A DNA stretch of 56,139 bases, taken from Bifidobacterium amazonense (lineage in GTDB: Bacteria > Actinomycetota > Actinomycetes > Actinomycetales > Bifidobacteriaceae). Numbering within the stretch: the stretch's first letter is position 1; each line of letters begins with the position of its first letter. The translations under genes and the position numbers were made by a program. Below the pieces are notes generated by a model. It did no database searches and was not told the DNA's origin. It was given only the letters and a program-made list of their open reading frames with translations. The stretch spans positions 1 to 56,139 of the forward strand of contig NZ_JAFEJT020000015.1 of NCBI RefSeq assembly GCF_018555435.2. Reading direction: 5' to 3'. Positions 9,128 to 20,492 of this stretch are shown piece after piece.

Positions 9128-10132
9128 ATGTCTGAAACCCCTGTTGCTTTTATGATCGCCACGTTCGTGGTGCTCGCCGCGTTCTTCGTGGTCGACCTGT
9201 TCGTCATCGGGCGCAAGCCGCATGTGCCGTCCACCAAGGAGTGCCTGCAGCACATCGCGTTCTTCGTCGTCGCGGCGCTGATCTTCGGCGGCATCATGTG
9301 GGCCGTCGCCGGCGCGAAGCCGGCCGTCGAATTCTACTCCGGCTGGCTCACCGAATACTCGTTGAGCGTCGACAACCTGTTCGTGTTCGTCATCATCATG
9401 TCCAACTTCGCCGTGCCGAAGGTGCTGCAGAAGTACGTGCTGTCCGTCGGCATCACCGTCGCGCTCGTCCTGCGCGGCATCTTCATCCTCATCGGCGCCG
9501 CGCTCATCGAACGCTTCACCTGGATCTTCTTCCTCTTCGGCGCGTTCCTCATCGTCACCGCCGTCAAGCTCGTCACCGGCGGCGACGATGACGAGGAATA
9601 CCATGAGAACGGCATCATCAAGGCCCTGCGCAAGGTCATGAGGATCTCCGACGAATACGACGGCGAGAAGCTGCGCACCGTCAAGGACGGCGTCAGGTAC
9701 TTCACCCCGATGCTCGTCGTCTTCCTCGCCATCGGCACCACCGACGTCATGTTCGCCTTCGACTCGATCCCCGCGATCTTCGGCCTGACCAAGGACCCGT
9801 TCATCGTGTTCACGTCCAACGTGTTCGCCCTGCTCGGTCTGCAGCAGCTCTACTTCCTGCTCGGCGCGTTGCTTGACAAGCTCGTCTACCTGCCGCTGGG
9901 CCTGTCGGTCGTGCTCGGCTTCATCGGCATCAAGCTCATCATGGAGGCGCTGCACGGCAACTCGCTGCCGTTCCTCAACGGCGGCCAGCCGGTCGCATGG
10001 GTGCCGGAGGTGCCCACATGGCTGTCGCTTGCCGTGATCATCGTGTCCTTGGGCGGCGCGTCCCTCGCCAGCGTGCTCAAGATGCGCTCGCTGGAGGCGG
10101 GCGGCGGCCAGGATGTGGCCAAGGCCGAGTGA
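9128..10132 (+). CDS. TerC-family integral membrane protein
   Basis: Polytopic inner-membrane protein of the TerC/Alx family, associated with tellurite resistance and metal (manganese) homeostasis or with metalation of exported proteins. About eight hydrophobic helices are visible, with the family-typical EYSLSVDNLFVF and TDVMFAFDSIPAIFGLT motifs, whose acidic residues are thought to sit in the membrane. The start is uncertain: ATG 9128 gives MSETPVAF but GGGAGG is only one base upstream; ATG 9116 is an alternative. Single gene with no obvious operon partner. Substrate unknown. Confidence 0.87.
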   Translation: MSETPVAFMIATFVVLAAFFVVDLFVIGRKPHVPSTKECLQHIAFFVVAALIFGGIMWAVAGAKPAVEFYSGWLTEYSLSVDNLFVFVIIMSNFAVPKVLQKYVLSVGITVALVLRGIFILIGAALIERFTWIFFLFGAFLIVTAVKLVTGGDDDEEYHENGIIKALRKVMRISDEYDGEKLRTVKDGVRYFTPMLVVFLAIGTTDVMFAFDSIPAIFGLTKDPFIVFTSNVFALLGLQQLYFLLGALLDKLVYLPLGLSVVLGFIGIKLIMEALHGNSLPFLNGGQPVAWVPEVPTWLSLAVIIVSLGGASLASVLKMRSLEAGGGQDVAKAE

Positions 10133-10173
10133 AGCGTTGTCATATCACCGGTAAACCTTTGCGGAACATAAGG

Positions 10174-10187
10174 TGTGAGCGCTCACA
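10174..10187. promoter_or_regulatory. LacI-family (AraQ-like) operator upstream of pyk
   Basis: TGTGAGCGCTCACA is a perfect 14-bp palindrome 104 bp before the pyk start. It has the form recognised by LacI-family regulators and, in bifidobacteria, matches the reported site of the global carbon regulator AraQ. Its place upstream of pyruvate kinase fits control of central carbon flux. Whether it activates or represses cannot be read from the position alone because the promoter is not clear. Confidence 0.72.
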
Positions 10188-10290
10188 ACACACCCCTGCA
10201 AAAGCTGGTGAGAATCGGATTTTGCTAGTAAACTGTCTCCCGGCGGCTGGGCCAGAAGGCCCGGCCATAATAAGGATAGGATAGGCATTC

Positions 10291-11733
10291 ATGCGTAAAG
10301 CCAAGATCGTTGATACCATCGGTCCCGCCACCGAGGATTACGACAACCTGCTCAAGCTCGTCGAAGCCGGTATGGACGTCGCGCGTCTGAACCGCTCCCA
10401 CGGCACCCCCGAGGATCACCTCCGCGTCTACAACAACGTGCGCAAGGCCGGCGAGGCCACCGGACGCAACGTGGCCGCCCTGGTCGATCTGCAGGGCCCG
10501 AAGATCCGCTGCGGCTGGTTCAAGAAGAACGCCGAGGGCGAGGACAAGGTTCAGCTTCAGCTTGGCCAGGAGTTCATCATCACCACCGATGATGTCGAGG
10601 GCGACGAGCACATCACCTCCACCACCTTCAAGGGCCTGCCGGGCGACTGCCATCCGGGCGACCCGATCCTGATCGACGACGGCAAGGTGCGCCTCGAGGT
10701 CACCAAGGTCGAGGGCAACAACGTGTACACCAAGGTCGTCGTGGCCGGTCCGGTGTCCTCCCACAAGGGCATCAACCTGCCGGGCGTCGCCGTCTCCCTG
10801 CCGGCGCTGACCGAGAAGGACGAGGCCGACCTGCGCTGGGCCATCCGCACCGGCGCCGACATCATCGCCATGTCCTTCGTGCGCTTCGCGACCGACATCG
10901 ACCGCGCCCACGAGATCATGGACGAGGAAGGCCGCCGCATCCCGATCGTCGCCAAGATCGAGAAGCCGCAGGCCCTCGAGAACCTCGAGGACATCATCAA
11001 GACCTTCGACGGCGTCATGGCCGCCCGTGGCGACATGGCCGTCGAGTGCCCGCTCGAGGAGGTCCCGCTGGCCACCAAGCGCATCATCGAGCTTGCCCGC
11101 CAGTACGCCAAGCCGGTCATCGTGGCCACCGAGGTCCTCGGCTCCATGGTCCACTCCCCGGTGCCGTCCCGCGCCGAGGCCTCCGACTGCGCCAACGCCG
11201 TCCTCGACGGCGCCGACGCGACCATGACCTCCAACGAGACCGCCGTCGGCGAGTACCCGACCGAGACCGTCGCCACCATGTCCCGCATCTCCGGCTTCGC
11301 CACCGAGCACGGCTTCGACCGCATCCCGGAGCTGAAGAACCTCGACATGTCCTCCACCGGCGCCGTCTCCTCCGCCGCCGTCGACCTGGCCGACAAGCTC
11401 AATGCCAAGGCCATCGTCGCCTACACCCAGACCGGCAACACCGTGCACCGCGTCTCCCGCGAGCGTCCGGCCGCCCCGATCTACGGCATCACCAACAACG
11501 AGCACACCTACCACTGGCTGGCCCTGTCCTGGGGCACCGAGGCGTTCTACGTCCCGGAGGACTACCACGACAAGTCCCGCAAGGACCTCATGGCCTACAC
11601 CGACACCATCCTCAAGAAGGCCGGCAAGGTCTCCGACGGCGACAAGATCGTCGTGCTGAGCTCCGCCCAGGGCGAGCACGCCGCCGGCTCCACCGACACG
11701 ATCTACGTGCACACCGTCGGCAACGCCGAGTGA
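10291..11733 (+). CDS. pyk: pyruvate kinase
   Basis: Converts phosphoenolpyruvate and ADP to pyruvate and ATP at the end of glycolysis (and of the bifid shunt if this is a bifidobacterium). The 480-residue protein has ARLNRSHG for phosphate binding, the catalytic-lysine signature IVAKIEKPQALENL, and the MAARGDMAVE segment that binds the metal and enolate. A C-terminal domain of normal length follows. AAGGATAGG precedes the ATG. Preceded by an AraQ-like palindrome and followed by a strong terminator, so transcribed alone. Confidence 0.97.
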   Translation: MRKAKIVDTIGPATEDYDNLLKLVEAGMDVARLNRSHGTPEDHLRVYNNVRKAGEATGRNVAALVDLQGPKIRCGWFKKNAEGEDKVQLQLGQEFIITTDDVEGDEHITSTTFKGLPGDCHPGDPILIDDGKVRLEVTKVEGNNVYTKVVVAGPVSSHKGINLPGVAVSLPALTEKDEADLRWAIRTGADIIAMSFVRFATDIDRAHEIMDEEGRRIPIVAKIEKPQALENLEDIIKTFDGVMAARGDMAVECPLEEVPLATKRIIELARQYAKPVIVATEVLGSMVHSPVPSRAEASDCANAVLDGADATMTSNETAVGEYPTETVATMSRISGFATEHGFDRIPELKNLDMSSTGAVSSAAVDLADKLNAKAIVAYTQTGNTVHRVSRERPAAPIYGITNNEHTYHWLALSWGTEAFYVPEDYHDKSRKDLMAYTDTILKKAGKVSDGDKIVVLSSAQGEHAAGSTDTIYVHTVGNAE

Positions 11734-11763
11734 GTATAGGCCGTTCGGTCTGACGAGAGGTCG

Positions 11764-11810
11764 AAAAAGCCCCTGTCCGGGATCCCTTGGGATCCTGACA
11801 GGGGCTTTCT
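11764..11810. terminator. terminator after pyk
   Basis: A 12-bp stem (11766-11777 with 11797-11808) continues into an inner GGATCC/GGATCC pairing and is followed by TTTCT. The A-rich 5' flank makes it suitable for the convergent NUDIX gene too. Confidence 0.88.
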
Positions 11811-11843
11811 CATATTCGTCCATGCGGGGCTGGGCGGCGGATG

Positions 11844-12443
11844 TCACTGGCCGAGCTGATGCTCCGGCGCGCTGTACAGGCGCAGGATCGCGATCAGCGA
11901 CTTCGCGTCGACGATCGTGCCGTTGACGGCCATCTCGTACGCCTGGTCCAGCGTGTACAGGCGCACGTCCGGACGCGGCGTCTCCGGGCCGAAGTCGCTG
12001 CGATCGGCGGGCTTGAGTCCGGTGGCGAAGAACAGCGCCGTATGCTGCGCCGAAAAGCTCGGCGTATCGATAAACCGCGCGAACTGGACGAAATGGTCGG
12101 CCGTGTATCCGGCTTCCTCACGCAGCTTGCGCACGGCGATGTCAAGCGGCTTCTCGCCCTGCTCGGCGGCATGCCCGCCGGGGATCTCGAGCGTCCAGCG
12201 ATGGGTCGGGACGCGATACTGCTCGACGAGCGGGATTTGCCCGTCGTCGGTCATCGCCAGCACGCCCACGGCATCGCCGTTGTTGCCCTGCAGCACGTAA
12301 CGGTCGAAGCTGCCGGCCTGCGGGGAGGATAGGGACACCTGATCGACGTTGAAATAATGGCTTTTGACGATTTGCCTGCGCGACTCCTCCTTGAGCGGGG
12401 ATGTGCGCCACGGATCGAACCTGCGATAGGTTTCGTTGCTCAT
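11844..12443 (-). CDS. NUDIX hydrolase, ADP-sugar pyrophosphatase-like
   Basis: Probable hydrolase of a nucleoside diphosphate linked to another group, 199 residues, start at 12443 with a near-perfect SD (AAGGAGG). The Nudix box is present but irregular: GGHAAEQGE carries one extra residue between the first glycine and the glutamate, and the core reads RKLREEAG, with lysine where the consensus has the first glutamate. Upstream features (VLAMTDDGQIPLVEQYRVP, TLEIPGG) are those of ADP-ribose pyrophosphatases. Substrate is uncertain and activity may be altered. Confidence 0.8.
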   Translation of the reverse strand: MSNETYRRFDPWRTSPLKEESRRQIVKSHYFNVDQVSLSSPQAGSFDRYVLQGNNGDAVGVLAMTDDGQIPLVEQYRVPTHRWTLEIPGGHAAEQGEKPLDIAVRKLREEAGYTADHFVQFARFIDTPSFSAQHTALFFATGLKPADRSDFGPETPRPDVRLYTLDQAYEMAVNGTIVDAKSLIAILRLYSAPEHQLGQ

Positions 12444-12656
12444 GACTGCCTCCTTGGTGGCATGATCGGTTTCATTGTATATCGATGCCATCGGGGTTCG
12501 GGGCTTTCGCCTCCGGATGCAACGGGTGTGTGTCGCGGTCTGAAGGGCCCGCCGGTCCGGGCCTCGATGCGGTGGGGCTCGGGCGCGCGGCACGCAGAAA
12601 TCCGACAAAACGGCCTCGGTCCGAAAAGTATGGTATTCTTCCATGAGTGCGGAAAC

Positions 12657-12730
12657 GCCCCTGTATCCCAATCGGTAGAGGAAGCAGCCTCAAAATCTGC
12701 GCAGTGTGGGTTCGAGTCCCACCGGGGGCA
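12657..12730 (+). tRNA. tRNA-Leu (CAA), short variable loop
   Basis: A 74-nt cloverleaf. The 7-bp acceptor is 12657-12663 with 12723-12729 (one T-G pair) and the discriminator is A 12730. The D stem has 3 bp (12666-12668 with 12680-12682) and an 11-nt loop. The anticodon stem (12684-12688 with 12696-12700) has a C-T mismatch at its lower pair, and the anticodon is CAA at 12691-12693. The T arm is 12706-12722. The variable region is only five bases (12701-12705), whereas leucine tRNAs normally have a long class II arm. CCA is not encoded. Decoding of UUG is predicted from the anticodon. Confidence 0.85.
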
Positions 12731-12746
12731 CGCGATTAACGCATGG

Positions 12747-12787
12747 GGAGGATGCCGCCCTCTTCTCTAGGGCGGCATCCTCCCTTT
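12747..12787. terminator. terminator after tRNA-Leu
   Basis: A perfect 15-bp stem (12747-12761 with 12769-12783, seven-base loop) followed by TTT, 16 bp past the tRNA. Confidence 0.85.
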
Positions 12788-12864
12788 GCAATGACGCGAG
12801 ATAATTGTTGTCAGGTCGGGGATGGTTATGGAAGACGCCCGGCCACTGATGGAAAGAGGCTGGC

Positions 12865-13668
12865 ATGGTGGCAAGGAAGAAGACCTCGGAAACACCCGAT
12901 GTGCTGGGGTCGGTGTTGACGGATGACGAACTGAAGGCCGCGGCCGAGGGCAACATCCCCGGCGAGACCGCAACGGACGAGGCCGAGGCCCCGGAGGCCG
13001 AGGAGAACCGCCAGCGCACCGTCGTGGTGGCCGAGGACGAATCCGTCAACCGCATGGATCTGGTCGCCATGCTCGAGGACAACGGCTATAAGGTCGTCGG
13101 CGAGGCCGCCAACGGCGAGGAAGCCGTCGAACTGACCCGCAAGTTCCGTCCGGACGTCGTGTGCATGGACGTCAAGATGCCGCGCATGGACGGCATCGCC
13201 GCCGCCGGCGTGATCTGCGACGAGAACATCGCCCCGGTCGTCATGCTCACCGCCTTTTCCCAGCCCGATCTGGTCCGTCAGGCCACCGGCGCCGGCGCGA
13301 TGGCGTACGTGACCAAGCCGTACGAGGAGTCCAAGCTGCTGCCCGCGCTCGAGGTCGCCATGGGCCGCTTCGCCGAGATCAACGACCTGCTCGACACCGT
13401 CGAACGCAGCGAGAACAAGCTCAAGAACGCGCAGGACGAGCTCAAGAAGATGGAGGCCCAGCTCAAGAAGGCCGAGGACACGCTGGAGGAGCGCAAGCTC
13501 GTCGACCGCGCCAAGGGCCTGCTGATGGACAAGGCCGACTTCTCCGAACAGGGCGCGTTCCGTTGGATCCAGAAGACCTCGATGGACCAGCGCATCCCGA
13601 AGAAGCGTCTGGCCATGGCCATCATCGCCAAGTACGGCGATCCCAAGCCGGAAAGCAACGATGACTGA
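12865..13668 (+). CDS. pdtaR: ANTAR-domain response regulator (PdtaR-like)
   Basis: Two-component response regulator that would act on RNA. After a 45-residue acidic N-terminal extension comes a receiver domain (about 50-165) with acidic pocket AEDES, phosphoacceptor Asp in VVCMDVKMPRMDG and the Lys of YVTKPYEES. A coiled-coil linker (about 185-215) and a C-terminal ANTAR domain (VDRAKGLLMDKADFSEQGAFRWIQ) follow. ANTAR proteins bind paired RNA hairpins to antiterminate transcription. AAAGAGG precedes the ATG. The last eight bases overlap polA, implying co-expression. No sensor kinase gene is in view. Confidence 0.9.
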   Translation: MVARKKTSETPDVLGSVLTDDELKAAAEGNIPGETATDEAEAPEAEENRQRTVVVAEDESVNRMDLVAMLEDNGYKVVGEAANGEEAVELTRKFRPDVVCMDVKMPRMDGIAAAGVICDENIAPVVMLTAFSQPDLVRQATGAGAMAYVTKPYEESKLLPALEVAMGRFAEINDLLDTVERSENKLKNAQDELKKMEAQLKKAEDTLEERKLVDRAKGLLMDKADFSEQGAFRWIQKTSMDQRIPKKRLAMAIIAKYGDPKPESNDD

Positions 13669-16498
13669 GGCATCGCAAACCGATACCGAAACGCGCGGAA
13701 CGCTGCTGGTCGTTGACGGCCACTCACTGGCGTTCCGCGCGTTTTTCGCTCTTCCCGTCGAAAACTTCAGCACCGACGCCGGTCAGGCCACCAACGCGGT
13801 GTGGGGGTTCGCGACCATGCTCTCCCAGGTCATCGACGCCGAACGGCCCGACCATCTGGCCGTGGCGTTCGATGTCAAGGGCGGCACGTTCCGCAACCAG
13901 CTGCTGCCTCAATACAAGGGCACGCGAGAGGCCGCGCCCGAGGAGCTGCTCACGCAGCTGCCGTTGATCCAGCAGATGCTGAAGGCGCTTGGCGTCACCT
14001 ACATCGAAAAGCCCGGCTATGAGGGCGACGATGTGATCGGCACGCTCGCCACGATGGGAGCGCACGCCGGCTACCGCACGCTGGTGCTGTCCGGCGACCG
14101 CGACGCCTTCCAGCTCATCGACGACCATATCACCGTGCTGTATCCGGGCCACCACTTCAAGGACCTCAAGCACATGACCACCGAGGCCGTCGAGGAGAAA
14201 TACCATGTGACCCCGGCCCAATACCCGGATCTCGCCGCGCTGCGCGGAGAGACCGCCGACAACATCCCCGGCGTGCCCGGCGTGGGCGACGGCTTCGCCG
14301 CCAAATGGATCAACCAGTACGGCGGACTCGAGGGCATCATCGAACACGCCGACGAGATCAAGGGCAAGAAGGGCGAGGCGCTGCGCGACAACCTCGATCA
14401 GGTCAGGCTCAACCGCAAGGTCAACGCCCTCGTACGCGACCTCGACCTCGGCGTGTCCGTGGACGACCTCACCTTCGGCCAGCCCGACCTCAATGCCGTG
14501 GATGCGCTGTTCAAGACGCTGGAATTCGGCGTGCGTTCGCGCGGCAAGATCCTCAAGTCGTTCAACGGCGGTGTCAAGCCGGTCTCCGTGGGCGGGAACG
14601 CCGCAAACGCTCCGGACGGCCATACCGACGAGACCCAGACCCTCGCGCTGCCGGAACTGACCGTCGCCGCCGACGCGGCTCGGATCGGACAGTGGATCGC
14701 CGCGAACCTCGACGATCCGTGGGCCCAGGATGCGCCCCGGGACACGGCTCGGCACACGACGTCCGGCACGTGGACGCTGCTCGCCCAAGGCGACCCCAAA
14801 CCCGGCTGCGCCACGCTCGACAGCGTGACGATCATGGCCGCCGGCCAGGCGCTGCTCGTCAAAGCCCCGTTCGACGAGGCGACGGCCCGCACACTCGCCG
14901 CGTTGTTCGACCAGCATCACGACACGCTTGCCGTGCACGGCTACAAGGAGCACCTGCACCTGCTCGGCGCCGCCGGCCTGCACCTGCCCCAGCCCGCCTT
15001 CGACACGAAGCTCGCCGGATACCTCGTCCACCCCGACTTCCATGCGGACACGCTCGAACAGGCCGCCGCGCACTTCCTCGACCTGCACGTCGAGGACGGC
15101 AAGCCCGAGGCCACGCAGGGCCTGCTCGACCTCGGCGAGGACGACGGCCACGAGGAACAGGACGAGCATCCGAACGAGCTGACCGCCACCCGCATCGCCA
15201 TCGTCCGGGCGCTCGCCGACACGCTCGCCCCCATGCTCGAACAGCGCAGCCAGTCGCATCTGCTCGCCGACATCGAACTGCCGGTCTCCCGCGTGCTGCA
15301 CGACATGGAGGACGCGGGCGCGAAGGTCGACGAACGCCGTCTCGACAATATGCGAGACCAGTTCGCCGCCGACGCGCGTCAGGCGCAGGAGATGGCATGG
15401 GATCTGGCCGGCAGCCGCGTGAACCTGCAAAGCCCCAAGCAGCTGCAGCAGGTCCTCTTCGAGGACATGGGTCTCAAGGCCACCAAACGCACCAAGTCCG
15501 GTTCGTACACGACCAACGCGTCCGTATTGCAGGACCTGTACGTCAAATATGCGAACGACGAGCGAGCCAGCGGCTTCCTCGGCGCGCTGCTGCGGCACCG
15601 CGAGACCAACAAGCTCAAGCAGATCGTGCAGACGCTCATCGATGCGACCAATCCGCGGGACGGACGCATCCACACCACGTTCGAACAGACCGTGGCCGCG
15701 ACCGGCCGGCTGAGCTCCGTCGACCCGAATCTGCAGAACATCCCGAACAGGAACGCGGCAGGCCGTGAGATCCGCTCCGCGTTCGTACCGGGGGAGGGCT
15801 ACGCCTCGCTGCTCTCTTGCGACTATTCGCAGGTCGAACTGCGCATCATGGCCGACCGTTCCGGCGACGAGGCGCTCATCGAGGCGTTCCGCTCCGGTGC
15901 GGACTTCCACCGCTACGTCGCCTCGCTCGTCTACGGCGTGCCGGTCGACCAGATCACGTCCGACCAGCGCAGCCACGTCAAGGCGATGAGCTACGGGCTC
16001 GCATACGGCCTGAGCACGTACGGCCTAGCCCAGCAGCTCAAGATCAGCCCGTCGCACGCCGACGAGCTGAAGGCCAAGTACTTCGCCACGTTCGGCAAGG
16101 TGCACGACTATCTCGAGTCGCTGGTCGCCGACGCGCGCGCCAAGGGCTATACGGAGACGATGTTCGGCAGACGACGCTACTTCCCGGCGCTCTCGTCGAC
16201 GAACCGCGTCGCCCGCGAGGCCGCCGAACGCGCCGCACTCAACGCCCCGATCCAAGGCTCGGCCGCCGACATCATGAAGCTCGCGATGATCCGCGCCGAC
16301 CAGGCCCTGCGCGAAGCCGGCGTGAACAGCCGCATCATCCTGCAGATCCACGACGAACTCGTCGTCGAGGTCGCGCCCGGCGAGGCCGAACAGGTCACCG
16401 CGCTCGTCGCCGACGCGATGGAGCACGCCGTCGAACTGTCCGTGCCGCTGGACGTGTCCACCGGCATCGGCGACGACTGGCAGCTCGCCGCGCACTGA
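13661..16498 (+). CDS. polA: DNA polymerase I
   Basis: Repair and Okazaki-fragment-processing polymerase, 945 residues. The 5'-3' exonuclease domain (about 10-300) contains GDRDAFQLI and a helix-hairpin-helix DNIPGVPGVG. The middle segment (about 320-480) is a 3'-5' exonuclease-like fold without the DxE metal ligands, so probably no proofreading. The polymerase domain has motif A CDYSQVELR, motif B RSHVKAMSYGLAYG and motif C QIHDELVVE. The start overlaps the response regulator end by eight bases. Confidence 0.97.
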   Translation: MTEASQTDTETRGTLLVVDGHSLAFRAFFALPVENFSTDAGQATNAVWGFATMLSQVIDAERPDHLAVAFDVKGGTFRNQLLPQYKGTREAAPEELLTQLPLIQQMLKALGVTYIEKPGYEGDDVIGTLATMGAHAGYRTLVLSGDRDAFQLIDDHITVLYPGHHFKDLKHMTTEAVEEKYHVTPAQYPDLAALRGETADNIPGVPGVGDGFAAKWINQYGGLEGIIEHADEIKGKKGEALRDNLDQVRLNRKVNALVRDLDLGVSVDDLTFGQPDLNAVDALFKTLEFGVRSRGKILKSFNGGVKPVSVGGNAANAPDGHTDETQTLALPELTVAADAARIGQWIAANLDDPWAQDAPRDTARHTTSGTWTLLAQGDPKPGCATLDSVTIMAAGQALLVKAPFDEATARTLAALFDQHHDTLAVHGYKEHLHLLGAAGLHLPQPAFDTKLAGYLVHPDFHADTLEQAAAHFLDLHVEDGKPEATQGLLDLGEDDGHEEQDEHPNELTATRIAIVRALADTLAPMLEQRSQSHLLADIELPVSRVLHDMEDAGAKVDERRLDNMRDQFAADARQAQEMAWDLAGSRVNLQSPKQLQQVLFEDMGLKATKRTKSGSYTTNASVLQDLYVKYANDERASGFLGALLRHRETNKLKQIVQTLIDATNPRDGRIHTTFEQTVAATGRLSSVDPNLQNIPNRNAAGREIRSAFVPGEGYASLLSCDYSQVELRIMADRSGDEALIEAFRSGADFHRYVASLVYGVPVDQITSDQRSHVKAMSYGLAYGLSTYGLAQQLKISPSHADELKAKYFATFGKVHDYLESLVADARAKGYTETMFGRRRYFPALSSTNRVAREAAERAALNAPIQGSAADIMKLAMIRADQALREAGVNSRIILQIHDELVVEVAPGEAEQVTALVADAMEHAVELSVPLDVSTGIGDDWQLAAH

Positions 16499-16580
16499 CC
16501 GGCACCCATCATCGCCGTGCGCGGCGGACATCCGCGACGCACGGCATCTCGTACGACAATTTACGACAAAGGAGCATGCC

Positions 16581-17474
16581 ATGCCCACGCTCAGGCAGGT
16601 CGTCGACGTACTGGAAACGCTGTATCCGCTGCGGTATGCGGAACATTGGGACGCGCCCGGACTGATCGTCGGCGACCCGGCACGGCCGGTGCGACGCATC
16701 GCGTTCGCCGCCGATCCGACCGCGGCCGTCATCGACGCGGCGCTCGCGAACGGGACCGATCTGTTGGTCACGCACCACCCGCTGCTGTTCCGCGCCGTGC
16801 ACGAAGTGTCCGCGATGGGCGCGCACGGCGACGTCGTGCGCCGGCTGTACGAATCCGGCTGTGCGCTGTGGGTCGGGCATACGAACGCCGACGCGGCCTT
16901 CCGCGGGGTCGGACAGGCCGCGGCCGACGCGTTCGGACTCGTCGACCAGCATCCGCTGGTGCCGATCCGGGACGACGGGTCCGCGACGGCCGGTCACGAG
17001 GCCGGTCTGGGCCGCGTCGGACGGCTGGAGACGCCGATGACGTTCGAAGCGTTCGCCCGCCGCGTGGCCGACGCGCTGCCGCACACCGAACTCGGCGTCA
17101 CGGCGTGCGGCCCGCTCGACCAGACGGTCGAAACGGTGGCCGTGCTGCCCGGTTCCGGCGACTCGCTGTTCGATGAGGTGCGCGCCAGCGGCGCGGACGT
17201 GTACGTGACCAGCGACCTGCGCCACCATCCCGCCACCGACGCGATCGAACAGGCCCGGCACGAGGCCGGCCTGCGTGCGAAGGGCATCCGCGCGGGACTC
17301 GGCGACGCGCGCATCCGACCGCTGCTGATCAATACGCCGCATTCGGCCATCGAATCATTGTGGTTCCGCTACGCGCTCGAGGACGTGCCCGCCGCCGTCG
17401 AACGCGCGACGGGGGAGCGGCCGGAGGCCGAATGGCTGCGGATCAACACCGACCCGTGGACGCTCAGGCTATAG
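16581..17474 (+). CDS. NIF3/YbgI-family dinuclear metal-centre protein
   Basis: Cytoplasmic protein of the NIF3 family, 297 residues, with the characteristic metal-ligand segments LLVTHHPLLF (about 58-67), VGHTNAD (about 97-103) and, near the C-terminus, SDLRHH. The family is often annotated as GTP cyclohydrolase 1 type 2 or a YqfO-like protein; biochemical function is not settled. AAAGGAG lies at the right distance from the ATG. It probably belongs to a short operon with the NUDIX gene 41 bp downstream. Confidence 0.88.
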   Translation: MPTLRQVVDVLETLYPLRYAEHWDAPGLIVGDPARPVRRIAFAADPTAAVIDAALANGTDLLVTHHPLLFRAVHEVSAMGAHGDVVRRLYESGCALWVGHTNADAAFRGVGQAAADAFGLVDQHPLVPIRDDGSATAGHEAGLGRVGRLETPMTFEAFARRVADALPHTELGVTACGPLDQTVETVAVLPGSGDSLFDEVRASGADVYVTSDLRHHPATDAIEQARHEAGLRAKGIRAGLGDARIRPLLINTPHSAIESLWFRYALEDVPAAVERATGERPEAEWLRINTDPWTLRL

Positions 17475-17515
17475 CGGCCGGCAAACGGGCCATCACGAAG
17501 GGGAACGGGAAAGAC

Positions 17516-18103
17516 ATGCATGACATCATCGACATGGACGCGCCGGTTACGGTGCTCTCGCGCGAAACCGTATATCGGGGAGCGATCTTCTCGGTCGAGG
17601 ACATGACCATAGCGTTGCGCCGGCGCGACGGCGGCGAAACCGACATCCGCCGCCAGGTGCTGCGCCACGCGCCCTGCGTCGTCATGCTCGTGCACGACGA
17701 GGAGCGCGACCGCTACGTCGTCGAACGCGAATACCGCGTCGGCTCCGACCGATTCGCCTACGGCATCCCCGCCGGGCTCATGGACCCAGGCGAGGATCCG
17801 GAAACGGCCGCATTACGAGAACTCGCCGAGGAAACCGGCATCGTGCCGGCCGAACCCGGCGACGTGACCATCGAACACGTCGGCGACTACTACTCGTCCG
17901 AAGGCATGGCCGACGAACTCGCGCACATCATGGTGCTGCATCTCAAACGTTTCCGTCTCGTCGAACGGCATCTCGACGCCGACGAGCACGTCGACTCCGC
18001 ATGGGTCGGCTGGCAGGAGCTGCTCGACCTGCCCGTCACCGCATCCAACTCCATCATCGCCATCCAGCACGAACGCATCCGCCGGCTGCTCGCCGAACGC
18101 TGA
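17516..18103 (+). CDS. nudF: ADP-ribose pyrophosphatase, NUDIX family
   Basis: Predicted to hydrolyse ADP-ribose to AMP and ribose 5-phosphate. The 195-residue protein has a full Nudix box: Gly, five residues, Glu, seven residues, then RELAEETGI. A tyrosine-containing REYRVGSDRFAYGIPAG stretch and GDYYSSEGMADE downstream of the box are typical of ADPRase. The start at 17516 is chosen because the sequence similarity begins there and GGGGAACGGG lies upstream; the open frame extends back into the NIF3 gene. A second NUDIX gene at 11844-12443 has an irregular box. Confidence 0.88.
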   Translation: MHDIIDMDAPVTVLSRETVYRGAIFSVEDMTIALRRRDGGETDIRRQVLRHAPCVVMLVHDEERDRYVVEREYRVGSDRFAYGIPAGLMDPGEDPETAALRELAEETGIVPAEPGDVTIEHVGDYYSSEGMADELAHIMVLHLKRFRLVERHLDADEHVDSAWVGWQELLDLPVTASNSIIAIQHERIRRLLAER

Positions 18104-18208
18104 ACGGGCGGCCGAACCGTCCGCCGCGGCACGCCAGCGAGGCAAACCGCCGCAAAGCGTTCAGCTGACACGTCGTCAATATTCACTTTCGCGTGAGATA
18201 CTGGGGAT

Positions 18209-20350
<2,142 letters not shown>

Positions 20351-20402
20351 TCCGTCGGGCATTGCGGTTACGGATCGCGGTGACGTCGGCTCGCAACCGG
20401 TA

Positions 20403-20431
20403 GGGCGAGGGGCCAGGCCCCTCGCCCTTTT
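20403..20431. terminator. terminator after glgX
   Basis: A 10-bp GC stem (20403-20412 with 20418-20427, CCAGG loop) followed by TTTT, lying between convergent glgX and the membrane-protein gene. Confidence 0.9.
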
Positions 20432-20492
20432 GCGTTTCCGGCTATTGCGGTCGCTTCGTGTCGGGCCGGCTGCAGGCCAGACAGACGATACG

